Shown in pieces: positions 42,790 to 50,319 of a stretch of DNA of 64,000 bases (its first letter is position 1; each line of letters starts with the position of its first letter). The stretch covers positions 248,001-312,000 of the forward strand of contig NZ_FMCR01000003.1 in assembly GCF_900091575.1 (NCBI RefSeq), in the 5' to 3' direction. This DNA is from Micromonospora saelicesensis. GTDB lineage: Bacteria; Actinomycetota; Actinomycetes; Mycobacteriales; Micromonosporaceae. The translations under genes and the position numbers were made by a program. The notes beneath the pieces are model-generated. The model ran no database searches and was not told the origin of the DNA. It saw nothing but the letters and a program-made list of their open reading frames with translations.

Positions 42790-43905
42790 CTACGCCGAGC
42801 CGGTGGCGGCTCGGTCCACGGTGGCCGTCGGGTCGCCGCGCAGCACCTGGTCCACGTCGAAGCGGATCGGCCGGTCGAGCTGGTCGTAGCGGCAGGACCG
42901 GGGGTCGCGGTCCGGGCGCCACCGGACGAACTGGGCGGTGTGCCGGAACCGCTCGCCCTCCATGGCGTCGTAGCCGACCTCGACCACCAGCTCGGGGCGC
43001 ACCGGCTCCCACTCCAGGTTCTTCGTGCCGGTCCACCGGCTGACCCCACCGGGGATGCGTTGGCCACGCTCGTGGTCGCCGTGCACCCACGGGTGCTCGC
43101 CGCCGATGTCCCGATAGGGCGCCAGCTCGTCGAGCAACTCGGCGCGGCGGGCCATGCTGAACGACGCGCTCACGCCCACGTGGTGCAGGACGCCGGCGTC
43201 GTCGTACAGACCGAGCAGCAGCGAGCCCACCACCGGGCCGGACTTGTGCCAGCGGAAGCCGGCCACCACCGCGTCCGCCGTGCGGGCATGCTTGACCTTG
43301 AACATCAGTCGCTTGCCCGGCTCGTACGGCAGGTCGGCCGGCTTGACGATCAGGCCGTCCAGCCCGGCGCCCTCGAAGACGTCGAACCAGCGCCGCGCGG
43401 TGTCCGGATCGGTGGTGACCTGGGTGACGTGCACCGGCGGGCGCACCCCGGCCAGCGCTTCGACCAGCCGCTCCCGGCGGCGCGGGTAGGGCTGGTCGAG
43501 CAGGGCCTCGTCACCGATCGCCAGCAGGTCGAACGCGACGAAGTCGGCCGGGGTGGTCTCGGCCAGCATCTTCACCCGGGACGCGGCCGGGTGGACCCGC
43601 TGGGCCAGCAGCTCGAAATCCAGCCGGGGCTGGCCGCTCGGCCCGTCGCGCCGAATCACGATCAACTCCCCGTCGACCGCGCACCGCTCCGGCAGCTGCC
43701 GGCGGGCCTGCTCGACCACCTCGGGGAAGTAGCGGGTCATCGACTTGCCGCCCCGGCTGGCCAACTCGACCTCGTCGCCGTCGCGGAACACGATGCACCG
43801 GAACCCGTCCCACTTGGGCTCGTAGGTCACCCCTGGCGTGGTGGGCAGTTTGGGAACGCTCTTGGCCAGCATCGGCTCGACCGGCGGGTTGATCGGCAGG
43901 TCCAC
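42790..43905 (-). CDS. ATP-dependent DNA ligase (LigC type)
   Basis: 371 residues from GTG 43905. Adenylation domain: motif I EPKWDGFR with Lys31 as the AMP acceptor, motif III-like FVAFDLLA, motif IV LDGLIVKPADLPY, motif V FKVKHARTADAVVAG. The OB-fold domain follows with RPELVVEVGYDAMEGERFRHTAQFVRWRPD. No polymerase or nuclease domain is fused. Proteins of this size act in NHEJ back-up or ribonucleotide excision in mycobacteria. A LigD-type polymerase gene is in the same window but not adjacent. Confidence 0.94.
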   Translation of the reverse strand: MDLPINPPVEPMLAKSVPKLPTTPGVTYEPKWDGFRCIVFRDGDEVELASRGGKSMTRYFPEVVEQARRQLPERCAVDGELIVIRRDGPSGQPRLDFELLAQRVHPAASRVKMLAETTPADFVAFDLLAIGDEALLDQPYPRRRERLVEALAGVRPPVHVTQVTTDPDTARRWFDVFEGAGLDGLIVKPADLPYEPGKRLMFKVKHARTADAVVAGFRWHKSGPVVGSLLLGLYDDAGVLHHVGVSASFSMARRAELLDELAPYRDIGGEHPWVHGDHERGQRIPGGVSRWTGTKNLEWEPVRPELVVEVGYDAMEGERFRHTAQFVRWRPDRDPRSCRYDQLDRPIRFDVDQVLRGDPTATVDRAATGSA

Positions 43906-44040
43906 GCCGACCAGTCAATCAGACGGTGCCGACAGTCGTGAGGCAGATCACCGTGGACGGCGGGGCGGCGTGTCCGCCTGCGCGCCGCTCGTCCCCGCCG
44001 GGCGAATCGAATAACCCCAGGTCAGAGCTACTTTCGCGAG

Positions 44041-44253
44041 GTGTCCGAGTGGGTCTGTGGCTGCTGCGGGCGGTGGCGGGTGAGCGTCGAGCTGATCCGG
44101 GGCCGCTACCGCTTCCGGCTGACCCGCCGCTACCCGGAGCGGTTCGGCGGCGGCCGGAACGTGCTCGGCGAGGTCGGCTCGGTGCCCGAGCTGGAGGAGC
44201 TGTTGCGTCGGCGTACCCCGCTCACCCTGGCCGACCTGCACGAGGCCGCCTGA
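44041..44253 (+). CDS. Small hypothetical protein
   Basis: 70 residues from GTG 44041, or 57 from GTG 44080; no clear ribosome site helps to decide. The upstream-only part has a CGCC motif. The core reads VELIRGRYRFRLTRRYPERF, then GGRNVLGEVGSVPELEELLRRRTPLTLADLHEAA, a strand-rich segment and a C-terminal helix. The regular actinobacterial codon bias supports coding. It has no membrane segment and I cannot name a family. Confidence 0.6.
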   Translation: MSEWVCGCCGRWRVSVELIRGRYRFRLTRRYPERFGGGRNVLGEVGSVPELEELLRRRTPLTLADLHEAA

Positions 44254-44422
44254 TCCGCGGCGGCCGAGGACGGTGTGTGCGGCCGGGAACCACCGGGTGC
44301 CAGGCCCGGTCTGCCTCCACTGCGGAGGGACGGACGGGGTCGAGCGTCGGTGTCACAATCCTTTCGGCGGCCTCGTCTACATCCGTGGCGGTGCCGACCG
44401 GCGTCGCCGGGGAGGGGACACC

Positions 44423-44845
44423 ATGCGGTTCGAGGCCGACACCGAGATCGCCGCGGATGCCGAGCAGGTCTGGGCGGTGCTGGTCGACGTGCCCCGCTGG
44501 CCCGAGTGGACGGACTCGGTGACCCGGGCCGAGCGGGGGGAGCCGGGGTCGCTGACCGTCGGCGCGACCGCACGACTGACCCAGCCGAAGCTGCGGCCGG
44601 CGGTCTGGCGGGTCACCGAGCTGACCGAGCGGCGGGAGTTCGTCTGGGTCTCCGACGCGCCGGGTGTACGGACCACGGGGGAGCACCGGCTGCTGCCGCT
44701 GCCCGACGGACGTACGCACGTCGAACTGGTCATCAACCAGTCCGGCCCGCTGGCCGGCCTGATCGGCTGGCTGTACGGCGGGCTGTTCCGCCGCTACGTG
44801 CGGATGGAGGCCGACGGGCTCAGGCGTCGCTGCGAGCGGGGCTGA
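44423..44845 (+). CDS. SRPBCC family protein
   Basis: 140 residues from ATG 44423, preceded by GGGGAGGGG. The SRPBCC polyketide-cyclase-like pattern is clear: FEADTEIAADAEQVWAVLVDVPRWPEWTDSV, GSLTVGATARLTQPKL, VWRVTELTERREFVWVSDAPG, GEHRLLPLPDGRTHVELVINQSGPL. A C-terminal helix (YVRMEADGLRRRCERG) completes the fold. A longer in-frame reading upstream contains CLHCGG but has no ribosome site. It overlaps the convergent acetyltransferase gene by 26 bp. Confidence 0.87.
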   Translation: MRFEADTEIAADAEQVWAVLVDVPRWPEWTDSVTRAERGEPGSLTVGATARLTQPKLRPAVWRVTELTERREFVWVSDAPGVRTTGEHRLLPLPDGRTHVELVINQSGPLAGLIGWLYGGLFRRYVRMEADGLRRRCERG

Positions 44846-45314
44846 CGGCCGGCTTCTCCAGCACGGCCAACGAGATGCCGTTTGGGTCCGGGCGGTGCGC
44901 CACGATCCGGTAGCCGTGCCGCTGGTACAGCCGCAGGTTGCGCGCGCTGTCCGCGCCGGTGAACAGGGTGAACCGGGCCGCCCGGCCGGCGCAGGCCCGC
45001 TCGACGGCGGTGAGCAGTTGCGCCCCGAGGCCCCGCCCCTGCTGGTCCGGGGCGACCGAGAGGCGGCCGACGTGCGCGGTGTCCCCGTCCAGGTGGGCCC
45101 GCACCGAGCCGACCAGCCGGTGGCCCAACCGGGCGGCGAGCACGATGCTCGGGCCGGCCAGCACCGCCGCGACCTCGTCCAACGTCTCGGTCAGCGGAGG
45201 CAGGAACGGATCGGTGTAGTGCTGCGCCTCGGTCAGGTACGCGGCCCGCTGCACGGTGAGGATCTCGCCGGCGTCCACGACACCGGCCGGGACGATGCTC
45301 GCCTCTGCGTTCAT
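44820..45314 (-). CDS. GNAT family N-acetyltransferase
   Basis: 164 residues from ATG 45314. GNAT motifs: VQRAAYLTEAQHYTDPFLPPLTETLDEV, GHRLVGSVRAHLDGDTAHVGRLSVAPDQQGRGLGAQLL in sequence as the acetyl-CoA loop, and FTLFTGADSARNLRLYQRHGYRIV as motif B. The substrate is unknown. The 3' end overlaps the SRPBCC gene on the other strand. Confidence 0.9.
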   Translation of the reverse strand: MNAEASIVPAGVVDAGEILTVQRAAYLTEAQHYTDPFLPPLTETLDEVAAVLAGPSIVLAARLGHRLVGSVRAHLDGDTAHVGRLSVAPDQQGRGLGAQLLTAVERACAGRAARFTLFTGADSARNLRLYQRHGYRIVAHRPDPNGISLAVLEKPAVSPARSDA

Positions 45315-45411
45315 CGAGGCAGCACACCACAGCCGCCGTCGCCATCGACGGGCGACCCGACCACACCGGCCGTACCCTGGCCCGTGTCCGGTCGAGGTCG
45401 AGGGGGCAACG

Positions 45412-45915
45412 GTGGCCGAGCTGACGTACCCGGAGGTGGGGTCGACCCGGCACGGGCCGCTGCCCGGCGGGTACCACCACCTGCGCCACCGGTATCCGTT
45501 GCCCGGCGGCTGCTTCGAGACCGCCGCCGACGCGGTGCTGAGCTGGCGACTGCACCGTGCCGCCGGCGTCCGGATGCGCACCGACGCGACGCGGGCCACC
45601 GACGGTGTGCTGGTGACCGCCGGCCTCGGGGTCGGCCCGGCCCGCCTCTGGGGGCCGTGCCAGGTGGTCTGGAGCGTGGACTCGCCCACGCTCGCCGGTT
45701 TCGGCTACGGCACCCTGCCCGGGCACCCGGAGCGGGGCGAGGAGGCGTTCGAGGTCGTCCGCGACGCCACCGGCGCGGTCTGGTTCGAGGTCCGCGCGTT
45801 CAGCCTTCCGGACCGCTGGTTCACCCGCACCGGAGGGCCGGCGGTTCGGGCCGTGCAGCACGCGTACGCCTGGTGGCTCGGCCGTACCCTGCGTCGGCTC
45901 TGCGTCGGTCGCTGA
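45412..45915 (+). CDS. DUF1990 family protein
   Basis: 167 residues from GTG 45412, preceded by a GGGGG ribosome-like site. It shows the DUF1990 pattern: LTYPEVGSTR, LPGGYHHLRHRYPL, CFETAADAVLSWRLHRAAGVRM, LLGTGLGVG-like VTAGLGVGPARLWGPCQVVW, GFGYGTLPGHPERGEEAFEV and FEVRAFSLPDRWFTRTGGPAVRAVQ. This soluble family, common in actinobacteria and plants, has a lipid- or ligand-binding fold, with no established reaction. Confidence 0.9.
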   Translation: MAELTYPEVGSTRHGPLPGGYHHLRHRYPLPGGCFETAADAVLSWRLHRAAGVRMRTDATRATDGVLVTAGLGVGPARLWGPCQVVWSVDSPTLAGFGYGTLPGHPERGEEAFEVVRDATGAVWFEVRAFSLPDRWFTRTGGPAVRAVQHAYAWWLGRTLRRLCVGR

Positions 45916-45933
45916 CCGCCGTACCGGCGAGAC

Positions 45934-46854
45934 TCAGAAGCGGGCGAACGAGCGGATCGGGGCGCGCGGGCCGTACTTCGGTGCCCGGATGCCGGCTGCC
46001 TCCAGCAGCAGACACACCCGGCCCCGGTGACCTCTGAACGGCTCCAGCAGGGCCATCATCCGGGCGTCGTCGCCCCTCGGTTCGCCGGCGAGCGCCCAGG
46101 CCACCGTGTTCGGGATGTGGTAGTCGCCGACGCTGACCGCGTCCGGGTCGCCGTACGCGATCCGGACCACCTCGGCGGCTGTCCACGGCCCGATGCCGGG
46201 GATCGCGGTCAGCCGGCGGGTGGCGTCGGTGGCGTCGGTGCTGCGCTCCAGGCGGTCGGCGAGCGCGGCGGCGCGACGGAGCGTGTCGGCTCGGCGCTGC
46301 TCCACCCCGAACGGGTGGAACACCCAGTACGGGGCCGCGGCCACGGTGGCTGCCTCGGGCGGCAGGAGCAGCGGCTGCAACGGGCCGGGAGCCGGCTCCC
46401 GGAAGTGCCGCACCATCGCCGAGTACGCCCGGTAGGCCTCCTTGCCGGTGACCTTCTGCTCGAAGACCGCGCGCAGCAGTCGGGGGAAGACCTCCCCGGT
46501 GGCGGGCATCCGGAGGCCCCGGTGCTCCCGGGCCAGCCGGGCGACCAACGGGTGTGCCGCAGCCAGTTCGGTGAAGCCGGTCAGGTCGTCGCGCAGCCCG
46601 GCGATCGCGTCGGCGCGGGCGAGGACGTGCTCGGCGCCGGGCCCGTACCCCTCGGCGAGCAACTCGCCGCCAGCCGGTCGCAGCGCGAGCGTCGCCGGAC
46701 CGTCCGGGGTGCGGGTGGCCCACCAGAAGGTGCCGGCCGCCACCCGGGCGCACGGATCGTACGGGCTGAAGGTGAGCGCGCGGACCGAGGCGGTCAGCCG
46801 GTAGCCGACCGGTGGGTGCAGCACCCTGGTCGCGGCGGGTCCGGTCTCGGTCAC
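45934..46854 (-). CDS. AlkA-like DNA-3-methyladenine glycosylase
   Basis: 306 residues from GTG 46854; CAGAGT six bases upstream fits a leaderless start. The C-terminal half has the HhH-GPD fold: FPRLLRAVFEQKVTGKEAYRAY, the helix-hairpin-helix LTAIPGIGPWTAAEVVRIAYGDPDAVSVGDYHIPN with the catalytic Asp, and VCLLLEAAGIRAPKYGPR at the end. The N-terminus is AlkA_N-like. It removes alkylated bases in base-excision repair. No Cys-cluster is seen at the C-terminus, so it is not an EndoIII/MutY type. Confidence 0.9.
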   Translation of the reverse strand: MTETGPAATRVLHPPVGYRLTASVRALTFSPYDPCARVAAGTFWWATRTPDGPATLALRPAGGELLAEGYGPGAEHVLARADAIAGLRDDLTGFTELAAAHPLVARLAREHRGLRMPATGEVFPRLLRAVFEQKVTGKEAYRAYSAMVRHFREPAPGPLQPLLLPPEAATVAAAPYWVFHPFGVEQRRADTLRRAAALADRLERSTDATDATRRLTAIPGIGPWTAAEVVRIAYGDPDAVSVGDYHIPNTVAWALAGEPRGDDARMMALLEPFRGHRGRVCLLLEAAGIRAPKYGPRAPIRSFARF

Positions 46855-46930
46855 CCCGCTACTCTGCCAGGTCACGGTGGGGGCTGACGACCGCCGTACC
46901 GGTCCGGCCCGGGAACCCACCCCGGACACG

Positions 46931-46973
46931 ACGGTGGCCGGTCGCGCCCTCCCCGGCGACGACCGACCACCGT
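46931..46973 (-). terminator. Hairpin after the COG4315-type lipoprotein gene
   Basis: Arms 46931-46944 and 46960-46973 pair at 13 of 14 positions (exception C-A) around a 15-base middle, 21 bp past the stop at 46994. Confidence 0.65.
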
Positions 46974-46993
46974 GCCCTCGTGGGCGACCAGGC

Positions 46994-47644
46994 TCAGTAC
47001 GAGTAGCCCGAGCCGCCGGCGTCGTTCGAGCCGCTGTCCGCCGGCGGTGCGACCGCCTTCGGCGTGCCCTTGGGCAGGCAGCTCAGGTTCTTCTTGCCGT
47101 CCGGCTGGACCACGAACCAGGTGCCACCGACGGCCTGGCCCTTCCACTGGCCGGGCTTCTTGTCACCGATGTAGCGGTAGACCGGCCAGCCAGCGATGGT
47201 GAGCTGACGGGTGCCGTCCTGCCGGGTCACGCTGCCGACCTTGTCGTCCGAGACGCCGGTGAGCGCCGGGTTGCCGTCGGTCAGTGCCGGGGGCCACACC
47301 TCGGCGCACTTGTCGACGCAGTTCGACGACGGCGGGTCGGCGGTGTCCTTGTCGAAGCGGTACAGGATCCAGCCGTCCTGGTCGGTGACCACCTTGCCCA
47401 TCCGGGCGACACTCTTACCGACCAACTTCTCGGTCAGGTCGACGTCCGCGGGGGGCGGGGCGTCGGCGGCGGGCGCCTCCGGGGAAGCCGAGGCCTCAGG
47501 TTCAACCGTCGCGGTGGGCTCGGCCGCGGCGACGGCGACCGGCTCGGCCGCGCTCGAGTTCGCCCCGTCGTAACCCGCGGGAGCGCAGGCCGTTAGTGCG
47601 ACCATCGCGCTCGCGACGATGACGGTCCGCTTCATCTGTGCCAC
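46994..47644 (-). CDS. Lipoprotein with repeated COG4315-type (SCO0930-like) domains
   Basis: 216 residues from GTG 47644, chosen because GAGGAGG ends four bases upstream; ATG 47635 is the alternative. Lipobox LTAC gives Cys20. After an Ala/Glu/Pro spacer, two related repeats follow: GKVVTDQDGWILYRFDKDTADPPSSNCVDKCAEVWPPAL and TRQLTIAGWPVYRYIGDKKPGQWKGQAVGGTWFVV in sequence, the secreted repeat with a Y-x4-D signature. In some Streptomyces such proteins sit in respiratory or redox loci. Its electron-transfer role is inference. Confidence 0.85.
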   Translation of the reverse strand: MAQMKRTVIVASAMVALTACAPAGYDGANSSAAEPVAVAAAEPTATVEPEASASPEAPAADAPPPADVDLTEKLVGKSVARMGKVVTDQDGWILYRFDKDTADPPSSNCVDKCAEVWPPALTDGNPALTGVSDDKVGSVTRQDGTRQLTIAGWPVYRYIGDKKPGQWKGQAVGGTWFVVQPDGKKNLSCLPKGTPKAVAPPADSGSNDAGGSGYSY

Positions 47645-47658
47645 GTGCCCTCCTCATT

Positions 47659-47699
47659 CTTGACAGTTCACCCATAGGTACGGCGGGCGGGCTGTCAAG
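47659..47699 (-). promoter_or_regulatory. Promoter/inverted repeat of the COG4315-type lipoprotein gene
   Basis: CTTGACAG (47659-47666) and CTGTCAAG (47692-47699) are perfect inverted arms 25 bases apart. On the minus strand TTGACA (47698-47693) can be a -35 with TATGGG at 16-bp spacing. A regulator or sigma factor that recognises the arms could act here. Confidence 0.45.
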
Positions 47700-47770
47700 G
47701 TTGAAGTAGTAACAGTGGTCAATTTCACGTAAACCGATTGAACCGTTTCCGGCCGCCATGCGTACGCCCC

Positions 47771-47833
47771 CGCGAGGGACCCCTCGCGCAACGACAGATC
47801 GGCGCCGGTCATTGTGAAATGACCGGCGCCGAT
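47771..47833 (-). terminator. Double hairpin terminator of the sigma/anti-sigma operon
   Basis: The first hairpin met by polymerase has perfect 16-bp arms (47798-47813 with 47818-47833) and a GTGA loop. A second has perfect 8-bp arms (47771-47778 with 47781-47788). Both lie within 76 bp of the anti-sigma stop. Confidence 0.88.
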
Positions 47834-47846
47834 GCGGTAGGCGCGC

Positions 47847-48629
47847 TTACATGGGTACGGTGACCAGCGGACTCGCCACGCCGTTGGCATCCACCGACTG
47901 CACCTGGAGCTGCTTGATGTCCTTCGGCAGAGCCGATGTCGAGGCGCTTAGTTCGAGACCCTGCGGTCGGGTGTTGGTGCCATAGCCGCCATCCGGCACC
48001 GACCAGGTCGAGATGACCTCGGTGGTGGCGTTCTTGCGTACCACCACGAGTCGGCAGATGCGTGGGCCGGGCAGCTTGCGCAGGCTGAAATTGATCCGGG
48101 TGCCGTAGTCCTTGGTCACCAGGAACATGGTGGTCTGCACACCGGTGGTCGGGTCGGTCGCCTCGACCTGGTCGCCCTCCACCTCGGTGCCGCCCACACC
48201 CGGGCCGCTCGGCGCGGCCGTCGGCACGCTCGTCGGCGGGTCGTTGGGCGGGCTCGGCGTCGACTCGGCGAGCACTCCCGGCGGTTGGTCGTTGCCGGTC
48301 ACGCTGACGAAGCCGTACCCGCTCAGACCGCCGAAGACCACCACCGCGGCGGCCGTCGCGAGCATGTGACGAAACCGGGTACGCCGCCGGTCGGCCCGGA
48401 CCGCGCCGAGTGTCCGGTCCAGCAGGGCCGGATCGGTCGCCGTCTGCTCCAGCGCCATCATCGTCTCGCCGTCGATGTCGGAGAGCAGCCCGACGACCGG
48501 CACCATCGTCTCCAACTCGGCCGCGCACGCCCAGCAGGTGGCGAGATGCTCCTCGAACCGCTCAGTGTCCTGCTCGTCGAGCACACCGAGCGCGTACGCC
48601 GCGACGTCCATGTGGTCCGGCCGGCTCAT
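47847..48629 (-). CDS. Transmembrane zinc-finger anti-sigma factor
   Basis: 260 residues from ATG 48629, overlapping the sigma gene stop by 4 bp. The ZAS zinc-binding pattern is HMDVAAYALGVLDEQDTERFEEHLATCWACAAEL (His-x3-Cys-x2-Cys at EEHLATCWAC). One membrane segment is near residues 88-108 (MLATAAAVVVFGGLSGYGFV). The external C-terminal domain (about 110-260) is beta-rich, ending LQVQSVDANGVASPLVTVPM. It should hold the cognate ECF sigma factor at the membrane until an external signal releases it. Confidence 0.9.
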   Translation of the reverse strand: MSRPDHMDVAAYALGVLDEQDTERFEEHLATCWACAAELETMVPVVGLLSDIDGETMMALEQTATDPALLDRTLGAVRADRRRTRFRHMLATAAAVVVFGGLSGYGFVSVTGNDQPPGVLAESTPSPPNDPPTSVPTAAPSGPGVGGTEVEGDQVEATDPTTGVQTTMFLVTKDYGTRINFSLRKLPGPRICRLVVVRKNATTEVISTWSVPDGGYGTNTRPQGLELSASTSALPKDIKQLQVQSVDANGVASPLVTVPM

Positions 48630-49318
48630 TCTGTCACCCCCCGCTCCTGCAGAGCCGTGCGCAGCGCGCGCAGCGCGTAGTAGACCCTCGACTTGGCGGT
48701 GCCGAGCGGCAGGCCCAACTCCTCGGCGGCCTCCGGCACCGTCCGCCCCCGGAAGTACGTCGAGATCAGGATCTCCCGGTGCGACTGACTGAGCGTACGC
48801 AGCGCGTCCGCCACCGTCATGGTGCGCAGCACCCGGTCGGTGCTGTCCGCCTCGGCGAACGCGGTGAGGTCCCGGTCGTACGTCTCCGGCGGCCGGGCCT
48901 CCTGGCTGCGGTGCTCGTCGATGGCGATGCGGCGGGCCACCGTGACCAACCACGGCCGCAGCGAACCCTGCCCCTGGGTGCCCAGACGGTGCGCGTTGCG
49001 CCAGGCCCGCAGCAGCGTCTCCTGGACGATGTCCTCCGCGCGCTGCCGGTCCCCCCCGGTGAGACGCATGACGAACATCAGCAACGGGCCGGCGTGCTCG
49101 GCATAGAGCTGACGGATCAACTGGTCGGAGTGGCTGGCCTCGGTTGTCGTCGCCTGATGGCGCCCGGGCGCCGGTCGCGGCGTCACCGGACCATTCTGGC
49201 GAGGCGTCGCCCGCGCGTCGACCCCTCGGGCAGACGAGGTTGACCGTGACGAGGGTCGCGCCGACAACCAGTCAGCGCGTACCGCGTCGCCATGCCAACC
49301 GGCCGCCACCGCGTGCAT
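48626..49318 (-). CDS. ECF RNA polymerase sigma factor
   Basis: 230 residues from ATG 49318, which has a strong GGAGG five bases upstream; GTG 49186 (186 residues) is the alternative, since the first 44 codons have weaker G/C third-position bias and low-complexity sequence. Region 2: YAEHAGPLLMFVMRLTGGDRQRAEDIVQETLLRAWRNAHRL, with the DNA-melting segment RPWLVTVARRIAIDEHRS. Region 4: LRTLSQSHREILISTYFRGRTVPEAAEELGLPLGTAKSRVYYALRALR. Translationally coupled to its anti-sigma factor. Confidence 0.92.
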   Translation of the reverse strand: MHAVAAGWHGDAVRADWLSARPSSRSTSSARGVDARATPRQNGPVTPRPAPGRHQATTTEASHSDQLIRQLYAEHAGPLLMFVMRLTGGDRQRAEDIVQETLLRAWRNAHRLGTQGQGSLRPWLVTVARRIAIDEHRSQEARPPETYDRDLTAFAEADSTDRVLRTMTVADALRTLSQSHREILISTYFRGRTVPEAAEELGLPLGTAKSRVYYALRALRTALQERGVTE

Positions 49319-49397
49319 GCAGACCTCCGGGATGTCCGTGACCAACGCCGGCCCACGAGGTGGGCCGCCCGGTGGTACGCAACGCCCGCCCCAGCGG

Positions 49398-49422
49398 ATC
49401 AACAAACGACGAAAAAACTTCC
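49398..49422 (-). promoter_or_regulatory. Possible ECF-type promoter of the sigma gene
   Basis: On the minus strand GGAAGT (49422-49417) is followed by a T-run and GTTGAT (49403-49398) with a 13-base spacer, upstream of the sigma gene start. The -35 resembles ECF GGAA boxes but the spacing is shorter than usual, so support is limited. The rest of 49319-49443 shows nothing else. Confidence 0.3.
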
Positions 49423-49443
49423 CCGCCGCTGTCGAGTGGACGG

Positions 49444-50301
49444 TCAGCGTCGTACCGAGAACAGCCCCGGCGGTGGCGGATCGGAGCCGGTCGCGTCGGC
49501 GTCCCGTACGACCTGCGCGCCACCGACGAAGCGGTCCAGCTCGTCGCCGGCCACCACCCGGCCGGGGAACCAGTCGCCGGCGGCGCGTCTGGTCAGCTCC
49601 GGCACCGGCGGTGTGGACCGCCCGGCGACCAGCACCAGATTCCCGTACCGGCGCCCACGCAGCACCGCCGCGTCCCCGACCAGACAGGCCTGCGGCAGCA
49701 CCGATCGGACCGTGGCGACCTGCCCACGGGCGTGCCGCAGCGGCGGGCCGTCGGCGAGGTTCGCCAGGTACCAACCGGCGGGGCGGAGCACCCGGGCCAC
49801 CTCGGCGGCGTACTCCACCGACGTGAGGTGGGCCGGCGTACGCGCACCGGCGAACACGTCGGCGACCACCACGTCGTAGCTGGCCTCCCGGGTGGACGCC
49901 AGCACCGCCCGGGCGTCCTCCACCCGGACCCGCAACCGGGTGTCCGACGGCCACGGCAACGCCCGACGGACCAGCTCCACCAGCGCACCGTCCACCTCGG
50001 ATACCCGCTGGGTCGACCCGGGTCGGGTGGCGGAGACGTACCGGGGCAGGGTCAGTGCGCCGCCACCCAGATGCAGCACCCGCAGCGGCTCACCGGCCGG
50101 TGCGATCAGATCCACGGCGGCGGCCAACCGCCGCACGTACTCGAACTCGAGGTGGGTGGGGTCGGTCAGGTCGACGTGCGACTGCGGCGCGCCGTCCAGC
50201 AGCAGCGTCCACGAGCCGGCCCGGTCCGGAGCCGGGACGAGCTCCGCCAACCCGGTGTCCACCTGCTCGACCACCCGGTCGCCCGTCCGTTTACGCCCCA
50301 C
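49444..50301 (-). CDS. Spermidine-synthase-like SAM-dependent protein
   Basis: 285 residues. The Rossmann motif LRVLHLGGGALTLPRYVSAT matches spermidine-synthase-like methyltransferase folds, followed by VSEVDGALVELVRRAL (acidic ribose-binding residue), RVRVEDARAVL and YDVVVADVFAGARTPAHLTSVEYAAEVARVL. The N-terminal HVDLTDPTHLEFEYVRRLA includes the E-Y-x-R pattern. It lacks any putrescine-binding DxxGD motif, so a true polyamine reaction is doubtful. It follows the NurA-like gene in the same direction with 18 bp between. Confidence 0.87.
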   Translation of the reverse strand: MGRKRTGDRVVEQVDTGLAELVPAPDRAGSWTLLLDGAPQSHVDLTDPTHLEFEYVRRLAAAVDLIAPAGEPLRVLHLGGGALTLPRYVSATRPGSTQRVSEVDGALVELVRRALPWPSDTRLRVRVEDARAVLASTREASYDVVVADVFAGARTPAHLTSVEYAAEVARVLRPAGWYLANLADGPPLRHARGQVATVRSVLPQACLVGDAAVLRGRRYGNLVLVAGRSTPPVPELTRRAAGDWFPGRVVAGDELDRFVGGAQVVRDADATGSDPPPPGLFSVRR

Positions 50302-50319
50302 CGGAACCAGTATCCGCGC

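Noticed and set aside
44275..44422. N-terminal extension of the SRPBCC gene with a CLHCGG motif.
   Set aside because: The ATG at 44423 has a strong ribosome site and starts the SRPBCC fold exactly; the extension has none.
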